Shown here piece after piece: positions 17,202 through 26,239 of a stretch of DNA of 64,000 bases (within the stretch, counting starts at the first letter, position 1; the number at the start of each line of letters is the position of its first letter). This DNA is from Ferruginibacter albus (GTDB lineage: Bacteria > Bacteroidota > Bacteroidia > Chitinophagales > Chitinophagaceae): the NCBI RefSeq assembly GCF_020042285.1, contig NZ_CP083388.1:3250001-3314000 (forward strand), in the 5' to 3' direction. Under the pieces are notes generated by a model. The model worked only from the letters and a program-made list of their open reading frames with translations, was not told where the DNA came from and did not search any database. A program made the translations under genes and the position numbers.

Positions 17202-17390
17202 ATGAGAAAGTTAACAATAATTGCAGTATGCGTTTCACTGGTAATGACATCCTGCTCGGTTTTTCATAAGGACCAATACGGATGCCCGAGCAATGGAAGA
17301 AATGTAGGAGCAGAGAAGATCGCCAGTGGTGATCCCAAAGCTATAAAAGCGTCACAAAAAGCCAAATTTAAAGGTGCTCAAAGCTTTTAA
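17202..17390 (+). CDS. Small lipoprotein
   Basis: This 62-residue protein has a signal peptide and lipobox (LVMTSCSVF). The mature part contains KDQYGCPSNGRNVGAEKI and a basic C terminus. Short lipoproteins with a YGCPSNGRN-type motif recur in Chitinophagaceae annotation, but no function is known to me. A consensus -7 box ends only four bases before the ATG, suggesting a leaderless transcript. It is likely anchored in a membrane facing the periplasm. Confidence 0.7.
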   Translation: MRKLTIIAVCVSLVMTSCSVFHKDQYGCPSNGRNVGAEKIASGDPKAIKASQKAKFKGAQSF

Positions 17391-17451
17391 AAACTGGTTT
17401 CAAAATAAGATCGTATGTATTCCTTAAACCGTAAACTTTAAAATCCAATTT

Positions 17452-17754
17452 ATGTGCTACCATCTTAAAATGAAAAGCGGCAATACCGAAGCAGTAATCG
17501 ACGACAATTGCGGCATTACAAAATTCTATTCCATTGCCGACACCTTAGCTTCTCATCTTCATGTAAAATTTTTAAACCAGGTAGATGATGCTGAAAATCT
17601 TGACTGGGATTTTCGTTTCAGGAACCAATTGCTGACATTGCATTACAGCATTTTCGGCGGCGTATCAATTTTTCCGCATCACGAAAAAAGTGTGTTGAAA
17701 GAAAATAATGCCGTGCTGGAAGTAGCGCAATTTTTAGAGCATCACGCTTATTAA
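17452..17754 (+). CDS. Hypothetical cytosolic protein, 100 aa
   Basis: A small soluble protein with no signal peptide. It may start at 17452 (MCYHLKM) or at the Met six codons later. The middle is a compact alpha/beta pattern (LDWDFRFRNQLLTLHYSIFGGVSIFPHHE), perhaps similar to DUF3630-type domains, but this is a weak impression. The MCYH start recalls SRAP peptidases, yet the rest lacks their motifs and length. It lies between the small lipoprotein and the convergent rsgA gene. Confidence 0.55.
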   Translation: MCYHLKMKSGNTEAVIDDNCGITKFYSIADTLASHLHVKFLNQVDDAENLDWDFRFRNQLLTLHYSIFGGVSIFPHHEKSVLKENNAVLEVAQFLEHHAY

Positions 17755-17830
17755 TTTCTCGCAACGAACGCAAAGGTTATAAAGTAAACAATGCTTTGTC
17801 GCTTTGTATTCGTTGTTCCATTGTGAGAAA
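17755..17830. terminator. Possible nested stem-loop between convergent genes
   Basis: TTTCTC/GAGAAA, CAACGAA/TTCGTTG and CAAAG/CTTTG are nested complementary arms between the ends of the 100-aa gene and rsgA. This could act as a bidirectional terminator. Arm spacing is uneven and there is no strong T-run. Confidence 0.35.
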
Positions 17831-17835
17831 CAACC

Positions 17836-18762
17836 TCAATAATTTTTATCGCTGATAGTATCTAAAATGCTGCAATAGCTAATGTAGCGTTCCATGGTAA
17901 TATTGCCATCGGCTACGGCTTGCTTTACTGCACAGCCCGGCTCATTGATGTGCATGCAGTTATTGAACTGGCAATCGTTCATCATTGCTTTCATTTCCGG
18001 AAAATAATGTGATAATTCCTGCCGGGAAATATCAACCAACCCCAATTCACGAATACCGGGTGTATCAATGATCTTACCGCCAAAAGAAAGATCGAACATC
18101 TCGGCAAAAGTAGTTGTATGCATTCCTTTACCACTCCAGCCGCTTACATCCTGTGTTTTTAATTTTAATTCCGGCAGAATAGTATTTACAAATGAGGATT
18201 TGCCTACTCCTGAATGCCCGCTTAACAAGGTGATCTTATTTTTCAGCAGATCTTTAATTTCATCCACACCGATATTTTGTTCAACGCTGATCAAAAATAC
18301 TTTGTAACCGATATTTTCATACATCGATCTTAGTGCATCAAATTTCTCCGTTTCTTTTTTTTTGTAGAGATCAGCTTTATTAAAAATGATAATAGCCGGG
18401 ATATGATAAGCTTCGGCAGTAATTAAAAACCGGTCTATAAAACCTTGTGATGTTTTTGGATCTTTTAATGTAGCGAATAAAACAGCCTGGTCAAGATTAG
18501 CCGCAACAACATGATGCTGGTTTTTGCTGTGCGGTGATGTGCGTATGATATAGTTATGCCTGGGTTCAATATTGGTGATTGTTACGGTTGATTCCGTTTC
18601 ATTTTCCATTTCAACGTCCACTATATCGCCTACTGCCACCGGGTTGGTAGAAGTAAGCTCATCGTTCTTGAATTTCCCTTTGATACGGGCGTTGAATGTG
18701 TTGCCAAGATCATTCTTAACGATGTACCAGCTTCCTGTGCTTTTATAAACCGCTGCTTTCAT
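17836..18762 (-). CDS. rsgA: Ribosome small-subunit-dependent GTPase A
   Basis: The start is at MKAAVYKSTGSWYIV (18762), giving 308 residues as is typical. An N-terminal OB-fold covers residues 1-70. The GTPase domain is circularly permuted: NKAD (128-131) precedes the P-loop GHSGVGKSS (182-190), and DTPG is at 233-236. The C-terminal zinc finger uses Cys264, Cys269, His271 and Cys277. RsgA checks late 30S subunit maturation and releases RbfA, hydrolysing GTP on the ribosome. It is monocistronic on the minus strand, convergent with the gene ending at 17754 and divergent from ybjQ. Confidence 0.95.
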   Translation of the reverse strand: MKAAVYKSTGSWYIVKNDLGNTFNARIKGKFKNDELTSTNPVAVGDIVDVEMENETESTVTITNIEPRHNYIIRTSPHSKNQHHVVAANLDQAVLFATLKDPKTSQGFIDRFLITAEAYHIPAIIIFNKADLYKKKETEKFDALRSMYENIGYKVFLISVEQNIGVDEIKDLLKNKITLLSGHSGVGKSSFVNTILPELKLKTQDVSGWSGKGMHTTTFAEMFDLSFGGKIIDTPGIRELGLVDISRQELSHYFPEMKAMMNDCQFNNCMHINEPGCAVKQAVADGNITMERYISYCSILDTISDKNY

Positions 18763-18904
18763 GCAGCACGAATTTAATTTCAATTGCACGAATTATACGA
18801 ATTATTTTATCTATTGTTGATCTTTAAAATTTGCATTTTAGGATTCATGTACTTAGCTTTAAATCGCATTATCAATCTTAATCTTTAATTATTAATTCAA
18901 TTTT

Positions 18905-19237
18905 ATGGTAGATGAACAATTAATTACGGCTTCCACTAATTTAGAAGGCTATCGTATTACCAAACATTTGGGTATTGTACGTGGCATTACAGTACGTAGC
19001 AGAAGCGTGCTGGGAAATTTCGCAGGAGGTGTACAAAGCTTTTTTGGCGGCAGACTTTCTATTTACGTTAACCTTTGTGAGAAAGCAAGAGAAGAAGCGT
19101 ATCAATTGTTGATACAACATTCTAATGAACGTGGCGCCAATGCTATCATTAACGTACGTTACGACGCCAATGAAGTAATGAATGGGATTACAGAAGTATT
19201 AGCGTACGGAACGGCTGTAGTGGTGGAGAAAATATAA
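18905..19237 (+). CDS. YbjQ/UPF0145 family protein
   Basis: A 110-residue protein matching the YbjQ (DUF74/UPF0145) family: ITASTNLEGYRITKHLGIVRGITVRSRS, then a helix with CEKAREEAYQLLIQHSNERGANAIINVRYD, and the closing EVLAYGTAVVVEKI strand. The fold is a small dodecin-like alpha/beta barrel often annotated as a putative heavy-metal-binding domain. No activity is established. It stands alone, divergent from rsgA and convergent with nadE. Confidence 0.85.
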   Translation: MVDEQLITASTNLEGYRITKHLGIVRGITVRSRSVLGNFAGGVQSFFGGRLSIYVNLCEKAREEAYQLLIQHSNERGANAIINVRYDANEVMNGITEVLAYGTAVVVEKI

Positions 19238-19256
19238 TGCCTAAACGTTGCACTTC

Positions 19257-20939
19257 TTAAGACAAGTATTTTCCAACAATCGGCACTCTCCTACCAACAC
19301 CAAAAGCTTTTGGTGAAATGCGAATGATGGGGCAGAATTGATTGCGCTTGTATTCATTCATATTCACCATTTTCAACACTCTGTCAACTAAAGCAGCATC
19401 AAATCCTTGCTGCTTTATTTCGTTGGGGCCTTTTCTTCTTTCAATATATTGATATAAAATCTTATCAAGCACATCGTATTCAGGCAAGCTGTCGCTGTCT
19501 TTTTGATTTGGTCGAAGCTCTGCACTTGGCGCCTTGGTAATAATATTTACAGGAATGATCTCTTTATTACGGTTGATGTATTTTGCCAGTGCATATACCT
19601 GTAATTTATAACAGTCTCCCAATACACCTAACCCGCCTGCCATGTCGCCGTATAACGTTCCGTAACCCGTTGCCAATTCGCTTTTGTTAGATGTATTTAA
19701 TAGGATGTATCCAAATTTATTGGCAATAGCCATTAACAAATTTCCTCTTGTGCGGCTTTGAATATTTTCTTCTGCAATATTGAAAGGAAGGTCTTTAAAG
19801 ATCGGCTTTAATTCATCAGTAAAAGATGAAAAAATATTTTTAATAGGAATGATATCATAAGGATTATCCAGGTTCTTACTCAATTGTTCTGCATCATTTA
19901 CTGAATGATCGGTTGAGTATTGTGAAGGCAATAGGATCGCCCGCACATTTTCATTCCCCAAGGCTTCGCAGGCCAATGCTAATGTTACAGCGCTGTCAAT
20001 TCCTCCACTACTCCCGAGTATAGCTTTCGTAAAGCCCATCTTGGAAAAATAATCTTTAATGCCCATCACTATAGCATCGTGCACTCTCGCTATATTTAAT
20101 TCAGCTTCTAATTGTTCGGGATCTAATTCTTTATCAGGAATAGTATTGTTTTCTTCAACAGGAATGCCGGCGATCGTTCCATCATCATTCAATTGAAAAG
20201 ATTGGAAGGCTTCTTTAAACAAGGGTAATTCTGCACATAAGTTGGCATGCTTATCAAACACCAAAGAACCGCCGTCAAAAACGATCTCCGTCTGGCTTCC
20301 AACGGTATTACAATAAAAAACGGGCAGCTTATATTTTTTAATGTTCGATTTTATCATTGCCTTTCGGTCTTCCTCATGTGTATAGTCAAAAGGAGATGCC
20401 GAAAGATTTATCATTACATCCGGTTGTTGTGTTATCAGCTTATCCATCGGGGAAATGCGGTAGATGGGTTTATCATTCACATTCCAGATATCTTCACAAA
20501 CAGTAACGGCTAAACGCTTTCCTTTAAACTCAACAATGTTCCATTCAAAAGCAGGTTCAAAATAACGGTACTCATCAAACACATCATAATTAGGCAGGCA
20601 GGTTTTATGTATCATCTGTTTCACTTCTTTATTAAATAAAAAATAAGCAGCGTTAAACAATCCCTTTCCTTCTTTGGTAAGATTTCTATCCGGAGCGCCT
20701 ACTAAGACACCAATGGTATCTGCATGTTGCTTGATAGTATCAATACTTTGATAGCACTTTGCAATAAAATCATCGAACTCTAAAAAATCTCTTGGAGGAT
20801 AACCGCAAATACATAGCTCGCTGAACACAATTAGATCGGCACCGCTTTGCTTTGCTGTATTTATAGCTTCAATGATCTTTTTGGTATTGCTCTCAAAATT
20901 GCCAATATGATAGTTTTGCTGCGCCAGGAATATTTTCAT
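19257..20939 (-). CDS. nadE: Glutamine-dependent NAD+ synthetase
   Basis: This 560-residue two-domain enzyme amidates nicotinate adenine dinucleotide to NAD+ using glutamine and ATP. The N-terminal carbon-nitrogen hydrolase domain has the Glu41-Lys112-Cys148 triad (FSELCICGYPPRDF, HKTCLPNY, TVCEDIWN). The C-terminal synthetase domain has the PP-loop SGGIDSA (311-317) and the YGTLYGDMAGGLGVLGD segment. Length is normal for the compact two-domain form. It is divergent from gldB. Together with nadC (23170-24018) the window supplies the last steps of the quinolinate-to-NAD route. Confidence 0.95.
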   Translation of the reverse strand: MKIFLAQQNYHIGNFESNTKKIIEAINTAKQSGADLIVFSELCICGYPPRDFLEFDDFIAKCYQSIDTIKQHADTIGVLVGAPDRNLTKEGKGLFNAAYFLFNKEVKQMIHKTCLPNYDVFDEYRYFEPAFEWNIVEFKGKRLAVTVCEDIWNVNDKPIYRISPMDKLITQQPDVMINLSASPFDYTHEEDRKAMIKSNIKKYKLPVFYCNTVGSQTEIVFDGGSLVFDKHANLCAELPLFKEAFQSFQLNDDGTIAGIPVEENNTIPDKELDPEQLEAELNIARVHDAIVMGIKDYFSKMGFTKAILGSSGGIDSAVTLALACEALGNENVRAILLPSQYSTDHSVNDAEQLSKNLDNPYDIIPIKNIFSSFTDELKPIFKDLPFNIAEENIQSRTRGNLLMAIANKFGYILLNTSNKSELATGYGTLYGDMAGGLGVLGDCYKLQVYALAKYINRNKEIIPVNIITKAPSAELRPNQKDSDSLPEYDVLDKILYQYIERRKGPNEIKQQGFDAALVDRVLKMVNMNEYKRNQFCPIIRISPKAFGVGRRVPIVGKYLS

Positions 20940-21027
20940 CTATACAACGTTGAGGGGTGCTTAACTTTATTTTTAAGAATTATTTTCTTTCTTTACAAAG
21001 TTAATTTATTCAATAGCATTTTAATCT

Positions 21028-22044
21028 ATGAGAAGATACATTCTGTTGTTGCTGCTTACCGTCTTCCTTTTTTCTTGCAGGAACAATAAAACGCCTGATG
21101 TTTCCAATATTAAAATAAACCTTACCACGCAACGGTTTGAACAGGATTTTTTTGCAGCTGATTCTGCAAATTTCCCTCAACATATAAATGAATTAAAGGC
21201 AAAGTATCCCCGGTTTCTTCCTGTATTTTTTTCTGAATTATTAGAAACAAATCCAGCAATGCCAATAGACACCACGAATAAATACATTGGTGGTTTTTTA
21301 AATTTATATAAGACCGTATATGATAGCTCTCAATTGACCTTTAAAGATTTTACTCCTTATCAAAATGAGATCGTTAAGGCGTTTCAGTATATTAACTATT
21401 ATTTCCCTGATTATAAATTACCAACCACCGTTGTTACTTACATTGCCCCTATTGAAGGAACAGGAAATTTTTTAATGAGCGATTATAAACTATTGGGTAT
21501 CGGGCTAGAGCATTATTTAGGTAAAAATTATCCGTTATATAAAATTGACCAGGTTCAGGAAACTTACCCTGCTTATGTTTCAGCAAGGTTTGAACCTTCT
21601 TATATCGCAATAAACTCCACACAAAATATTTTAAGTGACATCTATCCCGAAAAAGAAAACGATGATCCTTTAATTACACAAATGATCGAGAAAGGGAAGC
21701 GCTTATATATCTTAAGCAAATTATTACCGGCTACAGAAGAATATAAGCTGATAGGCTATACAGATCAACAATTAAAAGACTGTTATAAAAACGAAGCGAT
21801 CGTTTGGAATATGTTCATTCAAAATTCTCTTTTGCAAGAACACAATCCCGACATCATAAAAAATTATATAGGCGAAAGCCCCAAAACACAGGCTTTGGGC
21901 GAAGGTGCTCCCGGCAACTTAGGTTCTTTTTCAGGTTGGCAGATCGTAAAAAAATATATGAGTAAGAATGAAGAGATGAGTTTAAAACAATTGATGAGTA
22001 CAGATGACGAAAAAATCTTCCAGGAAGCGAAGTATAAACCGTGA
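21028..22044 (+). CDS. gldB: Gliding motility lipoprotein GldB
   Basis: This 338-residue lipoprotein (lipobox LFSCRN) has the recognisable GldB pattern: IKLTTQRFEQDFF-like N terminus, KYPRFLPVFF, YYFPDYKLPTTVVTYI, GLEHYLGKNYPLYK, a PLITQMIEKGKRLYILSKLLP segment, IGYTDQQLKDCYKNE, and GNLGSFSGWQIVKKYM. GldB is needed for gliding in Flavobacterium johnsoniae and belongs to the set associated with type IX secretion. It is likely a periplasm-facing lipoprotein. Here nadE lies divergently upstream, and no gldC follows; apaG converges instead. The main gldKLMN operon is about 9 kb away. Confidence 0.85.
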   Translation: MRRYILLLLLTVFLFSCRNNKTPDVSNIKINLTTQRFEQDFFAADSANFPQHINELKAKYPRFLPVFFSELLETNPAMPIDTTNKYIGGFLNLYKTVYDSSQLTFKDFTPYQNEIVKAFQYINYYFPDYKLPTTVVTYIAPIEGTGNFLMSDYKLLGIGLEHYLGKNYPLYKIDQVQETYPAYVSARFEPSYIAINSTQNILSDIYPEKENDDPLITQMIEKGKRLYILSKLLPATEEYKLIGYTDQQLKDCYKNEAIVWNMFIQNSLLQEHNPDIIKNYIGESPKTQALGEGAPGNLGSFSGWQIVKKYMSKNEEMSLKQLMSTDDEKIFQEAKYKP

Positions 22045-22099
22045 GTGGTGAAAGTGCGAAGAAGAATTATTCAACAATAATTTCAGTATTGACCATTCA

Positions 22100-22486
22100 C
22101 TAATTCATTTTAAACGGAACCGTCATTTCAAAAGCGGGAATGGTAACGTCAAACTGTTTTTTATTATTGCTGTTTTCCATTAAATAGGTGCCATACATTT
22201 TTCCCATCTCTGTACGAAAATTACAACCACTTACATATTGATATTGCTCTCCGGGATTGATCTGTGGCTGCACTCCTACAACGCCCTCTCCCTCTACTTC
22301 CCGCAGGCTGCCGGTAGCATCAAAAATATACCAATGTCTTCTCAATAATTTTACGGGAAATGAATTGTTGTTTTCGATAGTGATACGATATGCAAACATA
22401 TACTCACTGTTTACAGGATTGCTGTAATCAGGCTGGTAAAAGGTTTCCACGCTTATATTTATTCCTTCTGATATTTTAGATATCAT
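22100..22486 (-). CDS. apaG: ApaG domain protein
   Basis: This 128-residue single-domain protein has the ApaG fibronectin-like beta-sandwich: YMFAYRITIENNNSFPVKLLRRHWYIFDATGSLREVEGEGVVGVQPQINPGEQYQYVSG and PFEMTVPFKMN-like end. ApaG is linked to divalent cation efflux and Ap4A phenotypes in enterobacteria, though its molecular role is unsettled. It is monocistronic and convergent with gldB. Confidence 0.9.
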   Translation of the reverse strand: MISKISEGINISVETFYQPDYSNPVNSEYMFAYRITIENNNSFPVKLLRRHWYIFDATGSLREVEGEGVVGVQPQINPGEQYQYVSGCNFRTEMGKMYGTYLMENSNNKKQFDVTIPAFEMTVPFKMN

Positions 22487-22564
22487 AGGTTTTTCTTTAT
22501 GTAAAAGTAAAAGAAAAAATCTTTTGTAACTTACATAACGATTTAATTACATAAAAAGTTCATA

Positions 22565-22792
22565 ATGCCACTGAAAACATTACATTATACCAACGGAGAT
22601 ATTACAGTTGTGTGGAAACCTGAAACATGCATCCACTCCGGCATTTGTGCCCATGGATTAATTGAGGTTTTTGACCCGAGAAGAAGACCATGGATCGATA
22701 TGAGTAAAGCCGATACGGATAAAATAAGAGAACAAGTAAAAAAATGCCCGAGCGGAGCGTTAAGTTTTTTTGAAAATGAAAAGATGCCTTGA
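22565..22792 (+). CDS. Divergent 4Fe-4S mono-cluster ferredoxin-like protein (Fer4_19 type)
   Basis: A 75-residue protein with the PF06902-type pattern: Cys22-IHSGI-Cys28-AHG, VFDPRRRPWIDM, and a C-terminal KKCPSGALSF with Cys61. The WKPETCIHSGICAHGL and CPSGAL blocks are diagnostic. Only these three cysteines are seen, which is common in this family, so the fourth cluster ligand is uncertain. It is probably a small cytosolic electron carrier or cluster-binding protein. No redox partner gene is adjacent. Confidence 0.8.
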   Translation: MPLKTLHYTNGDITVVWKPETCIHSGICAHGLIEVFDPRRRPWIDMSKADTDKIREQVKKCPSGALSFFENEKMP

Positions 22793-22816
22793 CAGCACGA
22801 ATTTTTAATCGAAGAT

Positions 22817-23167
22817 CTAAGCGCCGCTTTTTTTAGAATTACTATATCCATTCTTAAGCAGCCATTGCAACACTTTATCTCTATTATCACCCTGGATAAT
22901 TATCTCACCATCTTTTACAGAGCCTCCGGTACCACAGAAAGACTTCAATTTTTTACCTAGTTCTTCTTTATCCGCTTCTTTACCGATAAAGCCTTCTACT
23001 AACGTAACGGCTTTGCCTGCACGATGTTTGGTTTCGAGCTTTACTCGTAATTTTTGCTGAGCCGGAATCAAGGTCTCTTCATTCTGTATAGTATCATCTT
23101 CCAATTTAAAATTGGGATCGGTTGAATAAACCAATCCGCCTAAGCTGTTTAATTTTTTCTTGTTCAC
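22817..23167 (-). CDS. SUI1/YciH-type translation initiation factor
   Basis: A 116-residue protein with the SUI1 domain in its C-terminal 80 residues: LRVKLETKHRAGKAVTLVEGF, then LGKKLKSFCGTGGSVKDGEIIIQGD and DKVLQWLLKNGYS. Bacterial YciH relatives of eukaryotic eIF1 affect initiation fidelity in a subset of species. The start codon is GTG, two bases after the stop of nadC, so translation is probably coupled to nadC. The N-terminal 35 residues (LGGLVYSTDPNF) are typical of the bacterial family. Confidence 0.9.
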   Translation of the reverse strand: MNKKKLNSLGGLVYSTDPNFKLEDDTIQNEETLIPAQQKLRVKLETKHRAGKAVTLVEGFIGKEADKEELGKKLKSFCGTGGSVKDGEIIIQGDNRDKVLQWLLKNGYSNSKKSGA

Positions 23168-23169
23168 GG

Positions 23170-24018
23170 TTACAGTTTTATTTTTAAGCTTAGGTCCAAA
23201 CTTACTGCATGATGAATGACTGCACCGCTGCTGATATAATCTACGCCTGTAGCTGCATATTCTTCAATATTATGTAAGTTGATGCCGCCGCTTGCTTCCG
23301 TTTCACAAGCACCGTTAATTAATTGCAAGGCTTCGGTAATTTGTTGCGGTATAAAATTATCCAGCATGATACGATCGACCTTTTTTGTAGAAAGTGCCTT
23401 TGCTACATCATCAATATTCCTGGTTTCCACTTCAATTTTTAATCCGGGCTTTATTTGTTGTACATATTGATAAGCTCTTTCAATAGCTGTAACGATATCG
23501 CCTGCAGCATCAATGTGATTATCTTTCAGCATGATCATATCAAACAGCCCAAAACGATGATTAACTCCGCCGCCTATACGCACTGCTTCTTTTTCCAATA
23601 AACGAAAATTAGGTGTTGCTTTGCGGGTGTCGAGCAGCTTTGTTTTGTATGGCTTTAATTTATCGGTGTATTGTTTCGTTAACGTTGCAATACCGCTCAT
23701 TCTTTGCATACAGTTTAATACCAGCCGTTCGGTTTTTAAAATGGTATGCGTTAAGCCGCTTACTTCAAAAGCGGTTTCACCGAATTGCATGGCTTCCCCA
23801 TCTTTTTTAAATCCTGTAAAAACAATATCGGGTTGCACCTGGCGGAATATTTTCTCGGCAACACTCATGCCTGCTAGTATGCCGGCTTCTTTAATCTTTA
23901 GCACAGCTGTGCTCACAGCATTTTTATCGATAGAAGAAATCGTGGAATGATCGCCATCACCAATATCTTCTGCTAAAGCTTCCTTGATCAAATGTTCTAA
24001 TTGCAGATCGTAATTCAT
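23170..24018 (-). CDS. nadC: Nicotinate-nucleotide diphosphorylase (carboxylating)
   Basis: The start is at MNYDLQLEHLIKEAL (24018), giving 282 residues. It converts quinolinate and PRPP to nicotinate mononucleotide. Family motifs include EDIGDGDHS, ERLVLNCMQRMSGIATLT, DTRKATPNFRLLEKEAVRIGGG, HRFGLFDMIMLKDNHI, and the barrel end EASGGINLHNI...GVDYISSGAVIH. A promoter (CTTG-N20-TACCTTTG) lies at 24025-24056, its box ending six bases before this ATG. That rules against the upstream ATG at 24042. It is followed by the SUI1 gene. Confidence 0.95.
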   Translation of the reverse strand: MNYDLQLEHLIKEALAEDIGDGDHSTISSIDKNAVSTAVLKIKEAGILAGMSVAEKIFRQVQPDIVFTGFKKDGEAMQFGETAFEVSGLTHTILKTERLVLNCMQRMSGIATLTKQYTDKLKPYKTKLLDTRKATPNFRLLEKEAVRIGGGVNHRFGLFDMIMLKDNHIDAAGDIVTAIERAYQYVQQIKPGLKIEVETRNIDDVAKALSTKKVDRIMLDNFIPQQITEALQLINGACETEASGGINLHNIEEYAATGVDYISSGAVIHHAVSLDLSLKIKL

Positions 24019-24024
24019 GATGCG

Positions 24025-24056
24025 CAAAGGTATGCCATACAAGTGAGTGACACAAG
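24025..24056 (-). promoter_or_regulatory. nadC promoter
   Basis: On the minus strand CTTG (24053-24056), 20 bases, then TACCTTTG (24025-24032). The box ends six bases before the nadC ATG, implying a nearly or fully leaderless message. Confidence 0.55.
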
Positions 24057-24083
24057 AATGATGAATAAGGTGAAGAGGTTGGT

Positions 24084-24122
24084 CACAAAAAAGAAAAAAC
24101 CTGTAAAAGAAACTCTTACAGG
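24084..24122 (-). terminator. Rho-independent terminator of the DUF4783 gene
   Basis: On the minus strand CCTGTAAGAG, a short loop, then CTTTTACAGG (24100-24122) are followed by TTTTTTCTTTTTTG. It separates the DUF4783 gene from nadC. Confidence 0.75.
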
Positions 24123-24147
24123 CTGCTGGTAATTGTTAGGAATATTT

Positions 24148-24540
24148 TTACCTGTTTTCGAAACGAAGCTCCTGGAGATATTGACTACCGCCGCGTAGTT
24201 TCATAAAAACAGTAGTGCGATAAACTCCGGTGGATGTTTGCAACATTCCGATACAATATTGTGAGCCTGCGTTTTCTCCTTTATGAATGATAGCAAAGCT
24301 TTTTACATTGTTATTGGAAAAAAAGTCTTTTAACACTAACTCCGCCTGGCTTTTGCTATAGTTATTACTTTTTTCAGGCGTGCAAAGTTCAATATTCGTA
24401 TCAAAGTATTTTGTGAGCTTTGATACATTGCCTGTATTTAATGCCACAACTATATCATCAATGGAAGTAAGACTTACAAAGGAAGAAAACAAGATAATGA
24501 TAGGTAGTAAAAGGGTAAATTTTTTCATACGTTTAGCCAT
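24148..24540 (-). CDS. DUF4783 family secreted protein
   Basis: The preferred start is the ATG at 24540, which has AAAGGAAGAG at Shine-Dalgarno distance; the ORF also extends up to 24594. The product (about 130 residues) has a signal peptide (MKKFTLLLPIIILFSSFVSLTS) and a small NTF2-like alpha/beta domain: IDDIVVALNTGNVSKLTKYFDTNIELCTPEKSNNYSKSQAELVLKDFF and QYLQELRFENR. That matches DUF4783, a Bacteroidota family often found near nadC and of unknown role. It is probably periplasmic. Confidence 0.75.
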   Translation of the reverse strand: MAKRMKKFTLLLPIIILFSSFVSLTSIDDIVVALNTGNVSKLTKYFDTNIELCTPEKSNNYSKSQAELVLKDFFSNNNVKSFAIIHKGENAGSQYCIGMLQTSTGVYRTTVFMKLRGGSQYLQELRFENR

Positions 24541-24640
24541 TGCCGCTCTTCCTTTTGCGAAAAGTGTGCCAATCTTATTAAAAAAATGAGCCATATAGAA
24601 TATTTTTCTTCACCGTTTATTTAAAACATTGAAAAAAAGT

Positions 24641-24648
24641 TAGTTTTG
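24641..24648 (+). promoter_or_regulatory. -7 box four bases before the gpmI start codon
   Basis: TAGTTTTG matches TAnnTTTG and ends four bases before the ATG at 24653. No clear -33 element is seen at the right distance. A leaderless gpmI transcript is plausible. Confidence 0.4.
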
Positions 24649-24652
24649 ATAT

Positions 24653-26167
24653 ATGGAATCAAAAAAAGTTATACTCATCATCATGGATGGATGGGGTTTA
24701 GGAAAAATTAAGAGCAGCGATGCTATTCAAAATGCTAACGTTCCTTTTGTTAGTTCTTTATATAGTAAATATCCCAACACTACTTTAATTACCTGCGGCG
24801 AAGAGGTCGGTCTTCCTGCCGGGCAAATGGGCAACAGCGAAGTAGGTCACTTGAATTTAGGAGCCGGCAGAATTGTTTACCAGGAATTGGAAAGAATAAA
24901 TGTAGCTATCCGTTCGGGTGAGTTTGCCAAAAATGAAGTATTATTAAATGCTATCAAGTTTGCGAAAGACAATAATAAAACATTGCACCTGCTGGGGTTG
25001 GTTAGCGATGGTGGCGTGCATTCTCATACAAGCCATTTAAAAGCTATTACTTCACTTTGTGCCGATAAGGGATTAAAAAATGTATTGATTCATGCGTTTA
25101 CCGATGGACGCGATACGGACCCCAAAAGCGGTTTAGGATTTTTAACCAGCTTACAGGAACATCTTGACAAATCAACCGGTGCTATTGCAACCATTACCGG
25201 CCGTTATTACGCAATGGATAGAGACAAGCGCTGGGAACGTGTAAAATTAGCTTATGATGGAATGATAAATGGCGTTGGTGAAAAAGCTACGGATCTGATG
25301 GCTGCTGTAAAAAAATCGTACGATGAAAATGTAACCGATGAATTTATTAAGCCAATTATAAATTCCAACCTGCCCAATACTAAAATACAAGATGACGATG
25401 TGGTGATATGTTTTAATTTCCGTACAGACCGTTGTCGTGAAATCACCCAGGTACTAACGCAAACGGATATGCCCGATCTTGGTATGAAAACGTTGAAGCT
25501 TCATTATACTACAATGACGCAATACGATCATAGCTTTAAGAATGTGAACGTGGTTTTCTCTAATGATGATCTGAAAAATACATTGGGTGAAATTTTAGAA
25601 CAAAATAAAAAAACTCAAATACGCATTGCAGAAACAGAAAAATATCCGCATGTAACTTTCTTTTTTAGTGGTGGCAGAGAAAAACCTTTTGAAGGCGAAA
25701 CCCGCATCTTAAAAGCTTCCCCCAAAGTGGCTACATACGATCTGCAACCCGAAATGAGCGCTTATGATCTGACAGATGCTATTGTTCCTGAGATTGAAAA
25801 AAAATCTGCCGACTTTATCTGCCTGAATTTTGCCAACCCTGACATGGTGGGACATACAGGTGTTTGGAGTGCTGTAATTAAAGCGGTTGAAACAGTTGAC
25901 AAATGCGTTGAGCGTGTAGTAACGGCTGCCTTAAAAAGTGATTATGCTGTTTTCTTAACGGCTGATCATGGGAATGCAGATTTTGAAATAAATGAAGATG
26001 GTTCTCCCAATACGGCACATAGCCTAAACCCTGTTCCGCTTTTTGTAATTGACAACGAATGGAAAGGAACGGTTAAAGCCGGTAAGCTGGGTGATATTGC
26101 TCCATCTATATTGACGATGATGCACCTGCCTATTCCAAAAGAGATGACAGGAAATGTGCTGATATAG
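24653..26167 (+). CDS. gpmI: 2,3-bisphosphoglycerate-independent phosphoglycerate mutase
   Basis: This 504-residue enzyme interconverts 3- and 2-phosphoglycerate in glycolysis using two metal ions and a phosphoserine. Visible motifs are the metal-binding MDGWGLG (Asp12), the nucleophile segment GNSEVGHLNLGAGR (Ser62), HAFTDGRDTDPKSG, GRYYAMDRDKRWER, FRTDRCREI, LNFANPDMVGHTGVW, and TADHGNAD near the C terminus. Length and motif order are complete. Its ATG sits immediately after a -7 box. It is followed by an ECF sigma factor gene. Confidence 0.95.
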   Translation: MESKKVILIIMDGWGLGKIKSSDAIQNANVPFVSSLYSKYPNTTLITCGEEVGLPAGQMGNSEVGHLNLGAGRIVYQELERINVAIRSGEFAKNEVLLNAIKFAKDNNKTLHLLGLVSDGGVHSHTSHLKAITSLCADKGLKNVLIHAFTDGRDTDPKSGLGFLTSLQEHLDKSTGAIATITGRYYAMDRDKRWERVKLAYDGMINGVGEKATDLMAAVKKSYDENVTDEFIKPIINSNLPNTKIQDDDVVICFNFRTDRCREITQVLTQTDMPDLGMKTLKLHYTTMTQYDHSFKNVNVVFSNDDLKNTLGEILEQNKKTQIRIAETEKYPHVTFFFSGGREKPFEGETRILKASPKVATYDLQPEMSAYDLTDAIVPEIEKKSADFICLNFANPDMVGHTGVWSAVIKAVETVDKCVERVVTAALKSDYAVFLTADHGNADFEINEDGSPNTAHSLNPVPLFVIDNEWKGTVKAGKLGDIAPSILTMMHLPIPKEMTGNVLI

Positions 26168-26239
26168 GCTGAGCTATTGACTGCTGCCCGTTTTCGTCAG
26201 TTTTTTACTATATTTATGTGATAAACCCCAGGCACAAGT

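Noticed and set aside
17452-17754. SRAP (YedK-like) peptidase, suggested by the MCYH start
   Set aside because: It is only 100 residues long and lacks the other SRAP motifs and length.
22565-22792. Degenerate ferredoxin with a lost cysteine
   Set aside because: Three visible cysteines in this spacing are common for the divergent mono-cluster family, so there is no sign of decay.
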